A stretch of DNA of 64,000 bases, from positions 128,051 to 192,050 of the forward strand of contig JAPDRN010000035.1 of the NCBI GenBank assembly GCA_030247855.1, read 5' to 3'. The translations under genes were made by a program, and so were the position numbers. The notes below the pieces were generated by a model. It saw nothing but the letters and a program-made list of their open reading frames with translations, did not search any database and had not been told where the DNA came from. This document shows, piece after piece, positions 20,933 through 33,015 of the stretch. This stretch comes from Knufia peltigerae (lineage: Eukaryota; Ascomycota; Eurotiomycetes; Chaetothyriales; Trichomeriaceae). Position 1 is the stretch's first letter; each line of letters opens with the position of its first letter.

Positions 20933-21610
20933 AGGGTGACAGTCAAGTCGTGTCCTTCACCCCGGTCAGTGCCCGGTCGTGCTGGTGCAGATACCCACTG
21001 ACCTTATAGGTACGTAGCAGCGATAAAAGAGTATAGCGTCCAAACAACTCCGATCTATGTGATCCTACGAGTATAACTTGACAAATGCATTCCGATAAGT
21101 GAGATGATACGAAATACTCGATAAAAGATCTATATCCTAACACTAAACTCTTGGTAAGGGTTACTGTGAGGTTCTCGACGGGCCAATCAAAGGAGATTGC
21201 GCGCTCGCGTTACGCCTGCCTCGTACTTTACACCTCGTTGTATTCCCTTTTGGGGCCCGGCTTAAGGGGCCCTCTCCATGGCTGATTGCGGTGCTAGGAC
21301 TCCGTGACTTGCGCGCTGAAGCCATGCGCGTCCTCTGCTCTTCTCTCCATGGCCACTCTTCCTTCATATATCATATAGCTAGCCCAACTTGTAGTTTAAA
21401 GTTTGGGCATCCTATAAGGTAGTGAACTTTTCTGCTTGCACTCTCCAACGACAGTACAGCACTGTCGTTCAGAAAGAATCCGATTCTCTCGGCACAATTC
21501 GAGAACGAATAGCCGCGATCGCTCGTCTCTGAGACAGCGTTCGTGCCACTACTACCACTCCTGTCTTTCCCCAGTCATTGCATTTCAGACGACGGCTGGT
21601 AAGGAACGCT
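20933..21610. other. Intergenic, upstream of lyc1-like gene
   Basis: 678 bp. A CCAAT-type sequence GGCCAATCAAAG lies near 21180 and a GC-rich inverted stretch (GGGGCCC, CCGGCTTAAG, GGGCCC) near 21252-21274. Both could be promoter elements for the plus-strand gene. No coding sequence is supported. Confidence 0.5.
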
Positions 21611-22087
21611 ATGCCGACCCAAGTGTCGTCGACGCCTCCAGCAGTGGCGGAAACATCCTCCTCCCTGCGACACACGAATGCTCAGTCACCGTCTCTCTCT
21701 TTGGAGGTCGCCACACCCATCGAACATGTGCGAACCGCGCATCTCAACGCCGAAGAGTGGAGAGGGTGTTTGACCGCCGAACAATATTGCGCCCGGGAAG
21801 CCGTCTTGCACAATACAGACCTGACCCGCGAAGGCGGCATCACCTGTTGGATCCTCACGACAACATTGGAGGAGAACCTTCCCAAAGAAGGCGACGCCGA
21901 TGGTCCATCGTCACGACCCATATTTGCTTCGTGTGAATCGATCCTGTTTCATGCATACGTCGCTCAAGAAGGACGTTTGAAGCAGGTCCGCGCTCACGGT
22001 ATCGGAACCGTATACACGCCAGCCGAACACCGTGGGAAAGGCTATGCGGGCAGGATGATGGCAGATCTCGGTCCAAGGTTGGAGATA

Positions 22088-22122
<35 letters not shown>

Positions 22123-22900
22123 ACAAATCCCGCGTGGTGCATTAAAGAAAAATGCGGCGTCGCTGTTGTTCTCTGACATCGGTCCTTCTTACTATGCGCG
22201 ATTCGGCTGGGAGGCCCATCCGAGCAATCATGTCCACCTGTCATCATTAAAAGATCGGGACTCTTACTACCGGGAGTCGGCTAAGCTCGATTTACCATCA
22301 GTCCACGATTTGACCGCCGTAGACTTACCCGGAATCCCTGCCGTCAGTCACCTCCGGCACGAGCTCCTAAGCAAGTCCGCCGCCGACCCGGGAACGACCT
22401 ATTTCGCGGTCCTTCCGAGCGTCGAGCATTTTCGTTGGCACCATGCTCGGGAAGAGTTTGTATGCCGGTCATTGGGAAAACAAATCCCAGTGGTCAAAGG
22501 TGCCATACACGAAGCCACCGGGCTCGCTTTGATTTGGAGCCGCGTGTTTGCCAAGGACCAGGACGATTGGCAGCTTCACGTTCTGCACACGGTCATTCCT
22601 CCTGCAGCAGCTCAAGAAGATGATCTTGGAGGAGGTGGAGAAAAAAAGGAAGAAGCAGAGAGAGCAATGTCAGCTCTGCTCCTCAGAGCCCAATTCGAAT
22701 CTTATTCGTGGGGGATGTTGGGTGGCGTCGAGATCTGGGACCCACCGAGTTTGGTTGTGCGAGCGGCAACACGGCTTGGGCAGGGTCATTGTGACCTTGT
22801 TGAGCGGCACAGGGAGTCTATATGTAGCCTAAGATGGGCTGGAAAGCATCAAGAAGACCAGCCGGTTTGGATTTCAAAACAAAAGTATGCATGGTGTTGA
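21611..22900 (+). CDS. lyc1: Lyc1-like GNAT acetyltransferase with polyQ tract
   Basis: Single exon, 429 aa from the ATG at 21611. It resembles fungal Lyc1 (lysine N6-acetyltransferase), which moves an acetyl group from acetyl-CoA to free L-lysine. Evidence is VRTAHLNAEEWRGCLTAEQY at the N-terminus, the GNAT motif GIGTVYTPAEHRGKGYAGRM at about residues 130-149 with the R/Q-x-x-G-x-G/A acetyl-CoA loop, LLFSDIGPSYYARFGWE, and a C-terminal Lyc1-type region with SVEHFRWHHAREEF and WGMLGGVEIWDP. A run of about 12 glutamines follows the GNAT motif and a Gly/Lys/Glu-rich insert lies near residue 335-345. Both are probably surface loops. Lysine breakdown is the likely role, not shown here. Confidence 0.8.
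22091..22126 (+). repeat. CAG/CAA repeat encoding polyglutamine
   Basis: Twelve CAG/CAA codons in frame inside the Lyc1-like gene. CAA interruptions occur in the 3' half, which usually lowers repeat instability. Confidence 0.9.
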
Positions 22901-23232
22901 GAAAGTAGTTTTTGGCCGAGTATAATACTTGCTGGTAGCGATACATAACCATCGGGTTGTGATGAGAGTGTCGAAAAGCCTCATCTTTTTTTCTTGTAAA
23001 TGCGAATCATAGACCATGTGAACCGGTAATTCACGCTTCATCTACATCAGCAGATCCCAATGAGACAGGCAAAAAGAACTTGTACGGATATATACTTTGG
23101 AAATTCGCAGATACTTGCAAAGCGAGCACACGCAGATTCACGTTGTCTTTTGCTCACATATCAAAACTATTTTGTCAGATTGGCTTCTGGTTCTTTTTGT
23201 ATGAGGGAGGAAGTCCCCATACTTTTTGCTGC
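22901..23232. other. Convergent intergenic region
   Basis: 332 bp between the Lyc1-like and aldehyde dehydrogenase 3' ends. No gene is seen. A T-rich stretch lies near 22986-22996. Confidence 0.55.
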
Positions 23233-24800
23233 TTACATGACTTCTTTTGGGACTGACAATGTCTGGATGTTGCAGAAAGCTTTGAGGCCCTCAACTCCAC
23301 CTTCCACGCCAGAGCCCGATTGCTTGACACCACCGAAAGGAATCTCGGGAGCTGCGTCCATGTGTGTATTTACCCATACGCTACCAGCCTCGAGTTGCCG
23401 TCCGATGCGGTCGCCCTGGTCGAGGTCGTTTGTCCAAACCGACGCACCCAGTCCCATTTCGGTGCTGTTGGCAAGACGGATAACTTCTTCTTCAGAGGAC
23501 CAGGGCATGATGGGCAGGATGGGACCTGCGTAAGAACAAACGATGGAATCGTTAGATTTTGGTAATGACAAGACGCACAGGATAAATCAGGGGCGGGCAC
23601 TTTACCAAACGGCTCTTCAAGAACAATTCGGGCATCGTTGCCCGGATTGTCGATGATGGTGGGCTCACAGAAAAGGCCCGATGATGATGATTTCGAATGT
23701 CCTCCTCCTCCAACAGCAATCCTTTGGCCTTGTTTCTGCATTTCTTCAAAGAATCCACACACTCGGCGGTACTGCAATTCGTTCTGAATCGGCCCCAGGT
23801 CTACTCCTTGTTCAAAGCCATTGCCAACACGCAACTTCTTGGTGGCTTGGACGAGGGCGGCACGGAATTCCGAGTAGATCGACTCGTGTATGTACACTCG
23901 TTTCACCGCGACGCAGACTTGCCCACTGTTCGCGAATGCGAAATCGGCAATCCTCTGGGCAACTTCGGGAATGTCAACATCGGGGCAAATCACGGCCGCG
24001 TCGTTGCCTCCCAGTTCCAGCGTCACCCTTTTCAGCGTGCGACTGGCACTCTCCAAGATCTTCCGCCCCGTCATGATTGAGCCCGTGAAGGTGATCTTGT
24101 TGATTTTCGGGTGGGCCGTGAGCACCGGCCCGAGGTCCTCATCACCGTGGAGTCCCTGGACGACGCCTGGCGGGAAGAATTGCTGCGCCAGTTCGGCAAT
24201 CTTGAGCGTGCAGTACGGCGCAAAAGGGGAGGGTTTGAGGATGATGGTGCATCCCGTCGACAGAGCAGCCGCGAGCTTGACGAAGGAAAGCTGAATCGGG
24301 TAGTTCCAGGGAATTATCGCCGCCACCACCCCCAGCGGCGTGTACCTGACGGTGACTCTTCGTTCTGGGGTGTCTGATATAATCTCGTCCAAGAGTTCAA
24401 GCTTGTTCATCCCCCGAACCCAATAAGGACCGCACTCGGCCTCCTCTACCGCAAAGCGCAGTGGTTTGCCGGACTCCTTGGTCATCATTATCGCAAAGTC
24501 CTGGGTGTACGACTCGAAGGAGTCGGCAAATGCCGCCAAGGCCGCTTTTCTCTCCGTCACTGGTGTCCTCGACCAGGAGGAGAATGCTACTTTGGCGGCA
24601 TTGACGGCCTCATCGACATCCTCTTTCGTGGCAATGGGAAGCTGAGGTAGTGCTTCTCCCGTCGCAGGGTCGACGGAATGGTTTGTCTTTTCCGAGCCAC
24701 GCACTCCCCCGTTGACAATATTGAAGAATGCAGAAAAGTCGAGCCTGACAGACCTGGTCGACTTGCGACTCGCCATGTCGTTGCTTGGTGACGATGCCAT
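23233..24800 (-). CDS. NAD(P)-dependent aldehyde dehydrogenase
   Basis: Two exons, 24800-23606 and 23525-23233, joined by an 80-nt intron, give 495 aa. The splice restores LEEPFGPILPIMPW, a conserved ALDH segment. Key parts are IIPWNYPIQLSFVKLAAAL, cofactor-site KPSPFAP, FTGSIMTGRKI, the general base Glu262 in LELGGNDAAV, the catalytic nucleophile Cys296 in SGQVCVAVKRVY, and IPFGGVKQSGSG near the end. It would oxidise an aldehyde to a carboxylic acid in the cytosol; no targeting signal is clear (C-terminus KEVM). It opens the accessory block at 23-35 kb and may oxidise an aldehyde released by neighbouring enzymes. Confidence 0.92.
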
Positions 24801-25327
24801 GAGGCAATAGTCGTATGGGTGGCTTTTCGCTGCAGAAGATATCGACTATCGGACTCTTTTCCAGAAAAAGAATTGGTGGTCGATGCCAATGATAAGTACA
24901 TACAGTAAAATAATGACCAAGGGGAGGGAGGAAGATAGCTAACGAATTTACTTGGTTTTCCACATACACAGAGCATCTATTGTTTGTCGGCCTAGACTGG
25001 ATACAAGAGCCAGCCACTTTCGAGCGCTCTTTCTCTCGTATGCGGGACGCATATCTGCTGTTCCTTGTCTCAAGGATGCCCTACGAGACCCCTCTGAGCC
25101 AAGTGTAACGTCTGTGAACAGTGGGACTACTGGAGCCTCGTTTTGACCAATCGGACGATATAACGCGATTTAGTCGCTTTAGGTGTGAACTGTTGACACG
25201 CTGGGTGCTCGGTTTTCCCAAGAAGCCATCTCCTTTCACGGCCTGGACACTTATCCAGGGACTAGTTTGGGAACACAGGCCTCTCGAATGTGACGTCCGT
25301 CTCATAATATCTATTTACTATCAAAGT
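24801..25327. other. Intergenic, ALDH promoter side
   Basis: 527 bp between the ALDH start and the M20 gene stop, both on the minus strand. No gene and no strong motif is seen. Confidence 0.55.
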
Positions 25328-26883
25328 CTAGGCACAACCACGAACGGTTTTGTCAAGCTCAAAATCGGCCACACACTGGCGGAAGAGGTCGTCATCCGTC
25401 AGTATTTCCCAGCCCACAAGTGACAATGCTTTGCCCACCCTCACCGCAGCGGCAAATGCTTCGGCAGTCCCGGCGGCATTTGCGAATTCCAAAGAGTGTA
25501 CTTGAACACCGAAGGCAGCGGGAATTCCGAAATACGCATGGAGTGTTGGAACTGCGTAGGAGACGTTACCTGTCGGAGTGAAATCAGGCCCTCCGCAAGA
25601 TGCAAACTGTATGTAGTCTTGGGAAGTAGAAAACTCACCTTGATCAGTCGATCCTCCTGTGAAGCCTTCCTGGAACTCGCAGACATTGTCGCCCCAGAGA
25701 CTCATGTTGGCAGCAAATCTGGAGCAGAGGGTTGCGTTCAAACGTAAATCCGCGTACAATGGCTCCCTGAAAAATCCGACATGTGTCCCCGTCAGTTATC
25801 CAGATCAGCATATTATGCAGTACGAGAGCCCTCCCACCTCTGTATATCCGTTTGGCACCCTGTCGCAAGACCTGCTGCGGCCAAACATGCCTCGACCCTT
25901 TCACCAAGTCTGGACGCTCGCTGCCTGGTTGAACTTCGCACGGTATATCCGGTCCTGGTTTCACCGGGTATAACGTTGGCGATTTTCGGCGCTTCGAGAA
26001 TCACACCATGAATCCTGTCGGTAGGATGAAGCTGCTGCCGAAGAACAGAGACATTATTGTAGGCACAAACGACTGCGTCTAGGGCGTTGACTCCGTCCCA
26101 TGGATTGAGGCCCGCGTGAGAATTCTTACCCCTGAAAGTGCAAGTGATGTCCAGGAGAGCTGTTGATGTCTGTCCCGCGGTTCCGTTGTAACCCTTGGGA
26201 TGATCTGAAGGTGCAGTGGGATGACTCAAAGAGGTTATTTTTTTTGAAGGCCTTCCCGAGTAAAATTACTTACGCCATCAAGGAAACGGCACATGTTTTG
26301 TATGCTCCCGCTTCCAAGAGCTTGATCTTTCCGCCTCCGTCCTCTTCCGCCGGGGTACCCAGTAGCTGAGCACATCCAGCCACGCCAAACTTCTCGAGAA
26401 CTGATGTGAGAGCCACGAAGGCAATCAGGCTTGCGAGCGCAATCAAATTGTGCCCACAAGCATGACCTATGCCGGGAAGAGCGTCGTATTCTGCATTGAA
26501 GTTGACGCACCGACTCGTCGGAACGGAACTTTGATAACGAGCTTCAAAGCAAGTCGCAAGACCGTAGACGCTCGTTGCCACGCTCAGATTCTTGATTCCA
26601 GGCTTCAGTGATGTTAGGAATGAGGATATGGTCTCACATGCAAGTCGCTCTTTGAAAGCAGGCTCTGGATTGCCATGAATCTGCACGCCCCAAGGCCGAT
26701 GTTAGCACATGCTACCCTCTGAGTGTTGTGCGCATTGTGTAAACAACGGAGTATCAACCTCACCGTGGAGTTGACCTGCTGAAGCTTTCCTAGAAGCGAG
26801 TCGATAGCCCTGTCAATCTCAGCTTTGACTGCTCCCAAATTTGAACCCATAGTGGGTAGGTTCGATGTGCGGAGCTCGGCCAT
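25328..26883 (-). CDS. Peptidase M20 family amidohydrolase
   Basis: Metal-dependent amidase/dipeptidase of the M20D type (PM20D2-like). Five exons: 26883-26764, 26680-26274, 26224-25838, 25766-25639 and 25569-25328. They join in phase to 427 aa. The fourth intron (25570-25638, 69 nt) keeps frame if retained; removal restores GGSTDQGNVSYAVPTLHAYF, the expected family sequence. Metal ligands sit in EYDALPGIGHACGHN and TPAEEDGGGKIKLLEAGAY. The dimerisation domain shows GKNSHAGLNPWDGVNALDA, and VHSLEFANAAG carries the last His. It likely cleaves an N-acyl or dipeptide-like amide. No signal peptide is visible. Confidence 0.88.
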
Positions 26884-27263
26884 GTTCCGTCCTCGTCAAG
26901 CAAAGAGGTCACCTTGGGTTCTTATAATCCTAAATAAATGTATCTTAGATTCAAACCAGCCAATAGCAGGGCTTTGCGCGCTACTCATCGGCGTATTCTG
27001 ATCACCATAACCTGGAGCACGCAAATTTGTATCTAGAAACGGCGCTCTACCAAATCAAGATTCTGGCCACACGCTTACTCGTCCGCTTTGACAAATTGCT
27101 TCCAGCTATATCTAACAATAGAAATGCCTTGGTTGGAATCTTCGAGGCTCCAGCGTGCACACTGCCTGGTAGTCTGTCGAACTCTGTGTGGAAATATCTA
27201 AAGGACTAGAAGGTCCATTTTTGCAACCAACATATCACCAGAGGCTACAATTCAACACAGGCA
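26884..27263. other. Intergenic, M20 promoter side
   Basis: 380 bp between the M20 start and the stop of the next minus-strand gene. A 60-codon frame at 27027-27209 looks spurious. No motif stands out. Confidence 0.5.
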
Positions 27264-29352
27264 CTATATCCGACCTCGAGGGTCACTCTGTTGATCGGCA
27301 TATATCGCATAACTCCTGGCAGAATGTGCTCTCAGCTTCTTGCCCCAGATGATCATGGGGACTGTCAGCAATCCACATCCCAGGCACAAGCATCCCACAG
27401 ACGTGAAAGCATTCCACAAACCGAGATTGGTAACCAAAGGGGCCGTAGCGAAGGTCATTCCTGCAGCGAAACCATTGCGGATAAAAGCGACACCAACCAG
27501 AGCGTCTCCGATAATCTAGTACCATCACCGTTTGGTCAGCCGACGCACATATCAAGAAGTCCGTCAGAGGCACTTACTCCTTCGTAGCAGTCGACTAGGT
27601 ATGTCAAGCTCAAGCCAAACATCGAGGCTTGTGAAAATCCATACACCCCGTAGCCGATGCACGGGATTATCCAGGGCGCACCCTATCGAACGTCAGTCAC
27701 TGTCTGCTGTCAAGCAATCGCTGAGGTAGAACCCACATTTGACAAGCTATAACCGTACAGAAACAGGCCCGCAGGGCCCGCTAGGACCGGCAGAATGGCG
27801 ATGTAGAGACGCATTTCTGGTTCATATATGTTATTGTTGCGCTTCGAGAACCACTGAATTGACCAATCGCTGAAGGGTCCGGAGTAGACTGCACCAAAAA
27901 GACATCCAATAAAAGGCGGCAGGCTCAAGAGGCCAATCCCCACGGTGCTAAAGTTGTATGGTGGAGCTGCAAAGTATTCTGTTTGCGTGACTGCAATGAC
28001 TGAATACCAGGATAGCAAGGTACCGTATTGGAGGGCCGTGTATGTCGCTGCCGGGAATGTCGCAAGAATGAAAAAAGGTTGATAGGTATGGCGGAGAAAA
28101 GTCTTGAAGCTTCCAGGGCTTTGTGAGACGTGAATGATACGTTGCCAGTAAGACTTCGGCGACAAATGTGGACGATCAGTCGATGTTTGCGTGTCAGAAA
28201 TGGTTGCAGTCTTTGCATTTACCACCTCTGTAGGCTGCTCCATGTTCTTCTGCATGGAAATAGTATCGTCGGTGGTTTTTTTGGTTTCAAAGGAACCTTG
28301 TGGCTCAGCACCAAGTACAATCATGTACTTGGTCTCTTCGTAACAGAATATGAACAACAGGAGATTGATCGCAAGGAGTATGGAACACCACCAGAAGATC
28401 CAGGGCCAGCCTTGCGAGTGCGCACTATAGCCAGCAGCAACGGGAGCTAAAAGAGACTTCAAACTGTTAACGCGAATGGGATAGGGTGTCACTCTGTGCG
28501 GACGACACGTACCCCGATATTGATGAAGAGCACATAGATGGCATTCATCGTACCGCGCTGGTGCAGAAAAAATACATCTGCGACCTAGATATGTGTCAGC
28601 CTCGTTTGTCCGATGAGAAAAAAACAAATCCACAAGCATTGCGTACCGTCATCTGCACCAATGTGTCCCCGACTGCGCCAAATAACCCGGAGACCAGGTT
28701 TGCCGCAATCATGTTCGGCAAATCACGCAAACACGCTTGCCACACCGCTGTAAGAAACACCACAAATGTGCTAGCAATGTACACTGGTTTTCGTCCGTAC
28801 TTTAGGGCGAATGGGATGAAGAAAATGCAGCCAAAGGCCATTCCAATACACTGGGCTGCAAATGTGTAATTGAGCTGAGCGTAGGAAATTCCATATAACG
28901 CGTTGTAGTCTTGCCAGACCACGGGATTGATTGCTAGTCTGTAGGCATCGTCAGCAGAGCGTCAAAAAGTGTGTAGGATGTTTGAATTCTCACATAGCAA
29001 ACACGATGAGCGAGTAGTAGGTGACGATGCCGAAATTGACACTTTTTCGCATGCAGGACCAGTTCTGCAACGAAATCATTAGATCAATCTGTAGAGGGAG
29101 CCTGAATGGAACAGACTAACCAAAGGGTCGTCTGGGTCATCGGTTGGTTGAGGATAAAGGACTAATGTCCCATTGGTAGCGTGTTTAACTTGTGCGAGCG
29201 CTTCACAGGGCGCAAAAGTCAGTTGAAGGGCCCATCAGGATAACGACACATTGAAAAGCAGGGGACTTGCCATCTTCAAGTGTGACAGTGCCGGGGGCAA
29301 CAATACGCCGTGGTATTGGCCCTGTTGTACGAACATCCTCGTTATCCCTCAT
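27264..29352 (-). CDS. MFS transporter, Hol1-like
   Basis: Eight exons: 29352-29271, 29200-29121, 29064-28994, 28938-28647, 28584-28513, 28456-27737, 27682-27578 and 27515-27264. They join to 557 aa. The N-terminus has GTVTLEDALAQVKHATNG and PQPTDDPDDPLNWS, typical of Hol1-type transporters. The rebuilt core includes FALKYGRKPVYIASTF (loop 2-3), GDTLVQMTVADVFFLHQRGT, LLAPVAAGYSAHSQGWPW and YLVDCYEGIIGDALV. The first intron has a GC donor (GCAAGT, 29201-29270); it is the only choice I found that restores the family sequence. The exon 6 acceptor at 28457-28458 is chosen for phase over a nearby TTTTAG. It is likely a plasma-membrane importer; the substrate is unknown. Confidence 0.84.
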
Positions 29353-29796
29353 AGTGAAGATCTCAAATGTAACCTGTGATCCTTGAGAATGAAGTCGTAA
29401 TGAGGCAGTATATATCCTACATTGGAGGAAAAGCGCTCTTAGATATTGTGGAGAAGACCTTGGGATCCACCAAGTTTGTCGCCAAATCCCCGAAACCCCA
29501 CGAGATCGATCCACGTCGAAGAACAGATATCTAAAGTTTCAATCCGACAAAAATCTGGGCAAACTTAGTAAGCGACAGAACGCTCAGCGCGCTACGCAAT
29601 AGGATTGGTTGAGATGGGAGTGTTTCGTATGCTTGGTGGCATGGCGCTGGGAATAGCCTCTCTCCAGCGATGGCCGAGAATGCTCTGTCCCACCCCAGCT
29701 ACGGAGTAAATCTGGGCGAACCGTCCACGAGCGCGATTCCAATTTCGGACACAGTCGACACTCCCAACCTTCTGTCTGATAGTACATCAAAATGGC
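29353..29796. other. Intergenic, Hol1-like promoter side
   Basis: 444 bp between the transporter start and the stop of the minus-strand regulator. No gene is seen. Confidence 0.55.
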
Positions 29797-31342
29797 CTAG
29801 AAAAAGCAGATGCACCTGTTGTTCTCTTCCATCTTCCGTGACAAGTGCCGAGGACTTTGGCGAGTGCCTTCATTACAACTCCATAACAATTCCAGCATGC
29901 GGAGTGTTTCCTTGACGTGGCGCAATCCGGACGTTTTATGTAAGTGGATGAATCGTTCCCGGATGATGGCCTGATGAGCCGGCGATATGGCTGCAGACCC
30001 GAAGATGGCCAGAGGCCAGCAAAGGATAGTCGATATTGGTGCAGACGTGGGAAGACATTCGAGTAGGAGCCCCAGGATTTCAAAGGCTTTCTGAATTGAA
30101 GCCGCATATTCCAGATCCGACATCGTGTCATAGATTTGCGCGTCTGTGCTGTCCGCGCAGTCGAGATATAGCAGAAGTGCTTGCTGGTAGATCTTCGCGG
30201 TTATGATTGTGTTTGAAGACGTCGAGTGTGACTTCCAAGATCGAATAGTTCCGCGAAGCTTGGAGATCGCAGATGTGGTGTCTTTGGATATTGCGCCGGA
30301 GAGTTCAAGTTCACGTTCACAGCTCTTGACCAGCACCGACACTTCCGGGATAAGCTGAAAGAGGTCGATGGGAAATCCGTACGTGATTGATTCGGAAAGT
30401 GCCCTCGTGGAGCGGAGCAAAATTACGGCATGTCCCAGCATGTGCATATTGTTGTGCCTTGCACTTATCGAGAGATCAGACAGAATTATGGTGTATGCAT
30501 ATGTCTCAATCAGAAATCCGCGAGTAACGTCATCTAAAACAGATCCTGGCAGCTCTAAAGCGGTCAGTAACAGCTGCCGTGATGCTTTGAGATGAGTATT
30601 CATCGCGTTCTGACTATCTAGTCGAGCATTCTGCCAACGAAGTCAACACCGCCCTCCGTATACAGTTTCGGGGGATAATGGATCTCACCTCGATAAACGA
30701 CAGCATCATTGTTGCGATAAGTAGAGGCACCACCGTAGACTCTGCGCAAGTGACGTGTCTTGTCAATTCGGTTTTCAGGCTCTTCATCAGCCGCCCGTAG
30801 TGTGCCCATGTTGCGGCTTGACAGGCTCTCGAGACGTCCTCCTCGTAATGAACACCACTAAGGACCAGGAGGGTCTGCAAAATTAGGTCATTCGAACAAC
30901 TGATCGGGAGCAACTGGGTGACATAGGGATTCGAGGCCTTTGGGAGAGGGGACATGACGTCCGCAGTGCGATGATAATAGTGCTCCAGGAGGATTCGGGA
31001 ATCTGGTGGCAAGCTCGTCAAGATCGGATCGTCGATGCCATCCCCCGGCGAAAGTTGGAGCAGCGCCATATCGACGGCTTCGGCACCGGCATGCTGTCCA
31101 CACCCACCAGTATCGTCTTTGGTCGCTGAGGACCAGCGGGCCCGATCTGTACCGTTGTTGTCCGGCGCACTGGAAGATGTGGCTGTGACCGTCGTGTAGG
31201 CACACCCAGGCCAGACGCAGATGAGGAAGTTTCGTCGGCAGGCGTTACAGCTGGGCTTCCCTTCATCACACTTCTTTCTCCTCCGGCGGCAGCAGAGGCA
31301 ACCGGTCTTGCCGCGCAAGACTGGGCCCCCTAGTCGACCCAT
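29797..31342 (-). CDS. Zn2Cys6 transcription factor (second)
   Basis: Two exons, 31342-30689 and 30630-29797, with a 58-nt intron (donor GTGAGA), give 495 aa. The zinc cluster is at residues 15-42: GCLCCRRRRKKCDEGKPSCN then CRRNFLIC. The C-terminal part is the fungal-specific regulatory domain (DUF3468-like), with SRILLEHYYHRTADVMSPLP, LLIATMMLSFIENARLDSQN, and a helical body. It lies between the Hol1-like transporter and the dioxygenase and is divergent from the latter across 629 bp, so it may regulate this block. That role is inference. Confidence 0.87.
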
Positions 31343-31971
31343 GGTGCCTCGATATGAAAACTTGCAGTGTGTGGGATCTGACGGCGAAGCGAGAATATGA
31401 AGATGGGTTGCTCAGGGCCGTCAAGCGCGATCCGCGCATTCGTCCTTATCTCTAGGCAGCTTTGTTGGCGACAATAATGTCTGGGCGACAGAGAAGGATA
31501 ATATCCCCGCAGACCAGCCAGGGGTCCACCGTGCTAGTATGTACACTACACCCGAACCCTGCCGGAAGCGGATTAGGCTCCCACATGATCGGGATCGAGC
31601 CCGCAGCTTTGACTTCACACATCTCCTCCGCTTGAGACCGGAGTGACTTGACACTACCAGCACCGCAGGAGCCCGGTCGACTATGGCTCACCTGGACGGT
31701 ACCCAGTACGGCATAGCATGCCCGCGTGCGCGTATCGCGCTGGAGCTTGCCGGGGTACCTACCTTACTGCGGTTCGACTGAGTCCCTAAACCAGCAGCTA
31801 CAATGAATCCTGAAGGGCTGCCATGTCTTGGATCACGCCGGTAATGTCTCTGGACGACCTTCGATCTTTATATTCTTCTCAAGTCTTCTGTTGGGCATGC
31901 TTGATCTTGTAATCTTTCATCAATGCAAATTATCTCCATTGTTAGCACCTCAATAGAAGGACAGTCAGAAC
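31343..31971. other. Divergent promoter, regulator / dioxygenase
   Basis: 629 bp between two start codons. It contains a tRNA-like fold at 31575-31674 on the minus strand, listed separately. Overlapping frames at 31421-31691 have no protein similarity I recognise. Confidence 0.5.
31575..31674 (-). other. tRNA-like cloverleaf relic
   Basis: On the minus strand a 7-bp closing stem (GGGCTCC with GGAGCCT, one G-U pair) encloses 100 nt. Inside are a strong hairpin CTCCG-loop-CGGAG with an 8-nt loop and a T-arm-like hairpin CGGG-CTCGAT-CCCG. The loop sizes are wrong for a working tRNA and the A box is poor. A decayed tRNA or tRNA-derived repeat is the likeliest reading, with chance folding as the alternative. 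Confidence 0.25.
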
Positions 31972-33015
31972 ATGTCGCCGGCCATGGCCTACAAAGATGC
32001 GTCCGCGAAACTTGATCCCAACAGCGTCCATACTCGGCCACCACCCAAAGTTCCATGCTTTGACGCATCAGCTGCCTCATGTGATGAGATAGTCGAAGGC
32101 TTGATTCTGAGCGGCGGATGCATCGTACGCGGCATGGTGTCACAGGAGGACTTGAACCAGATTGAAAAGGATACTCGCCCTTTCATCCAGAAGGACAAAC
32201 CGTGGACATTGGATGACTTTTTCCCTCCCGAAACGCGACGGGTTACTGGTCTCTTTGAAAAGTCCCGAACTTTTATCGAGAGGATCCCGGGGAACAAACT
32301 GTACCAAGACGTCTGCAACGTGCTGCTCACCGATGTTCTCCCAGGCTACTGCGGACAGAAGCTCGAGAATTTTATGTCCAGACCGCAGCTAAACACCAAC
32401 GTCATCTTCTCCATCGGTCCGGGTGCAAAGGCACAGGATCTTCATCGAGATGATTCCATGCATCACAACAGAACCGATGAGATCACGGTGGACGAGTACA
32501 AGATTGGGCGTGATACTGGTCTAGGATGCTTTGTCGCCGGAAAGAAGACCACAAGAGCCAATGGGGCCACCCGATTCGTTCCTGGCTCCCATCTCTGGAG
32601 CCATCTGACGCCGCCGCCGGGCGAGGATCATGCTTATTATGCAGAACTAGAGCCGGGAGACGCGTTCTGGATGCTCAGCTCGTCTTACCATGGTGGGAGC
32701 GCCAACAATACGTCCGACGAGGAAAGACTGGTGTATGCGTGTTTCATGACCAAAGGTTATCTCCGTCAAGTAAGACTGCTACCCGAATGGCCCAGGGCTG
32801 ATATTTGAAGAAGAGCTAATACGCATGTGATTTGTTATCAGGAAGAAAATCAGTACCTCACGACTTCTCTCGACGTTATGAGAACCTATCCGTTAGAGAT
32901 CATGAGAATGGCAGGTTACCAAGCAAGCCTTCCTTACCTGGGATGGGTCAACTTGGAGGATCCAATCCGAGTCTTGGTGGACGAGTCCGTCACCGGCAAA
33001 CTCGCTCTCCAATAG
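31972..33015 (+). CDS. Phytanoyl-CoA dioxygenase family Fe(II)/2-oxoglutarate enzyme
   Basis: Two exons, 31972-32769 and 32842-33015, joined by a 72-nt intron (donor GTAAGA), give 323 aa. The iron ligands are visible: His158 and Asp160 in DLHRDDSMHH, and His240 in SSYHGGSANN. Arg252 in DEERLVYACF is placed to bind 2-oxoglutarate. GDAFWML precedes the distal His as in the PhyH fold. Fungal members often hydroxylate, desaturate or peroxidise terpenoid and alkaloid intermediates; others act in catabolism. There is no PTS1 or PTS2, so a true peroxisomal phytanoyl-CoA hydroxylase is unlikely. It is divergent from the Zn2Cys6 gene. Confidence 0.88.
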
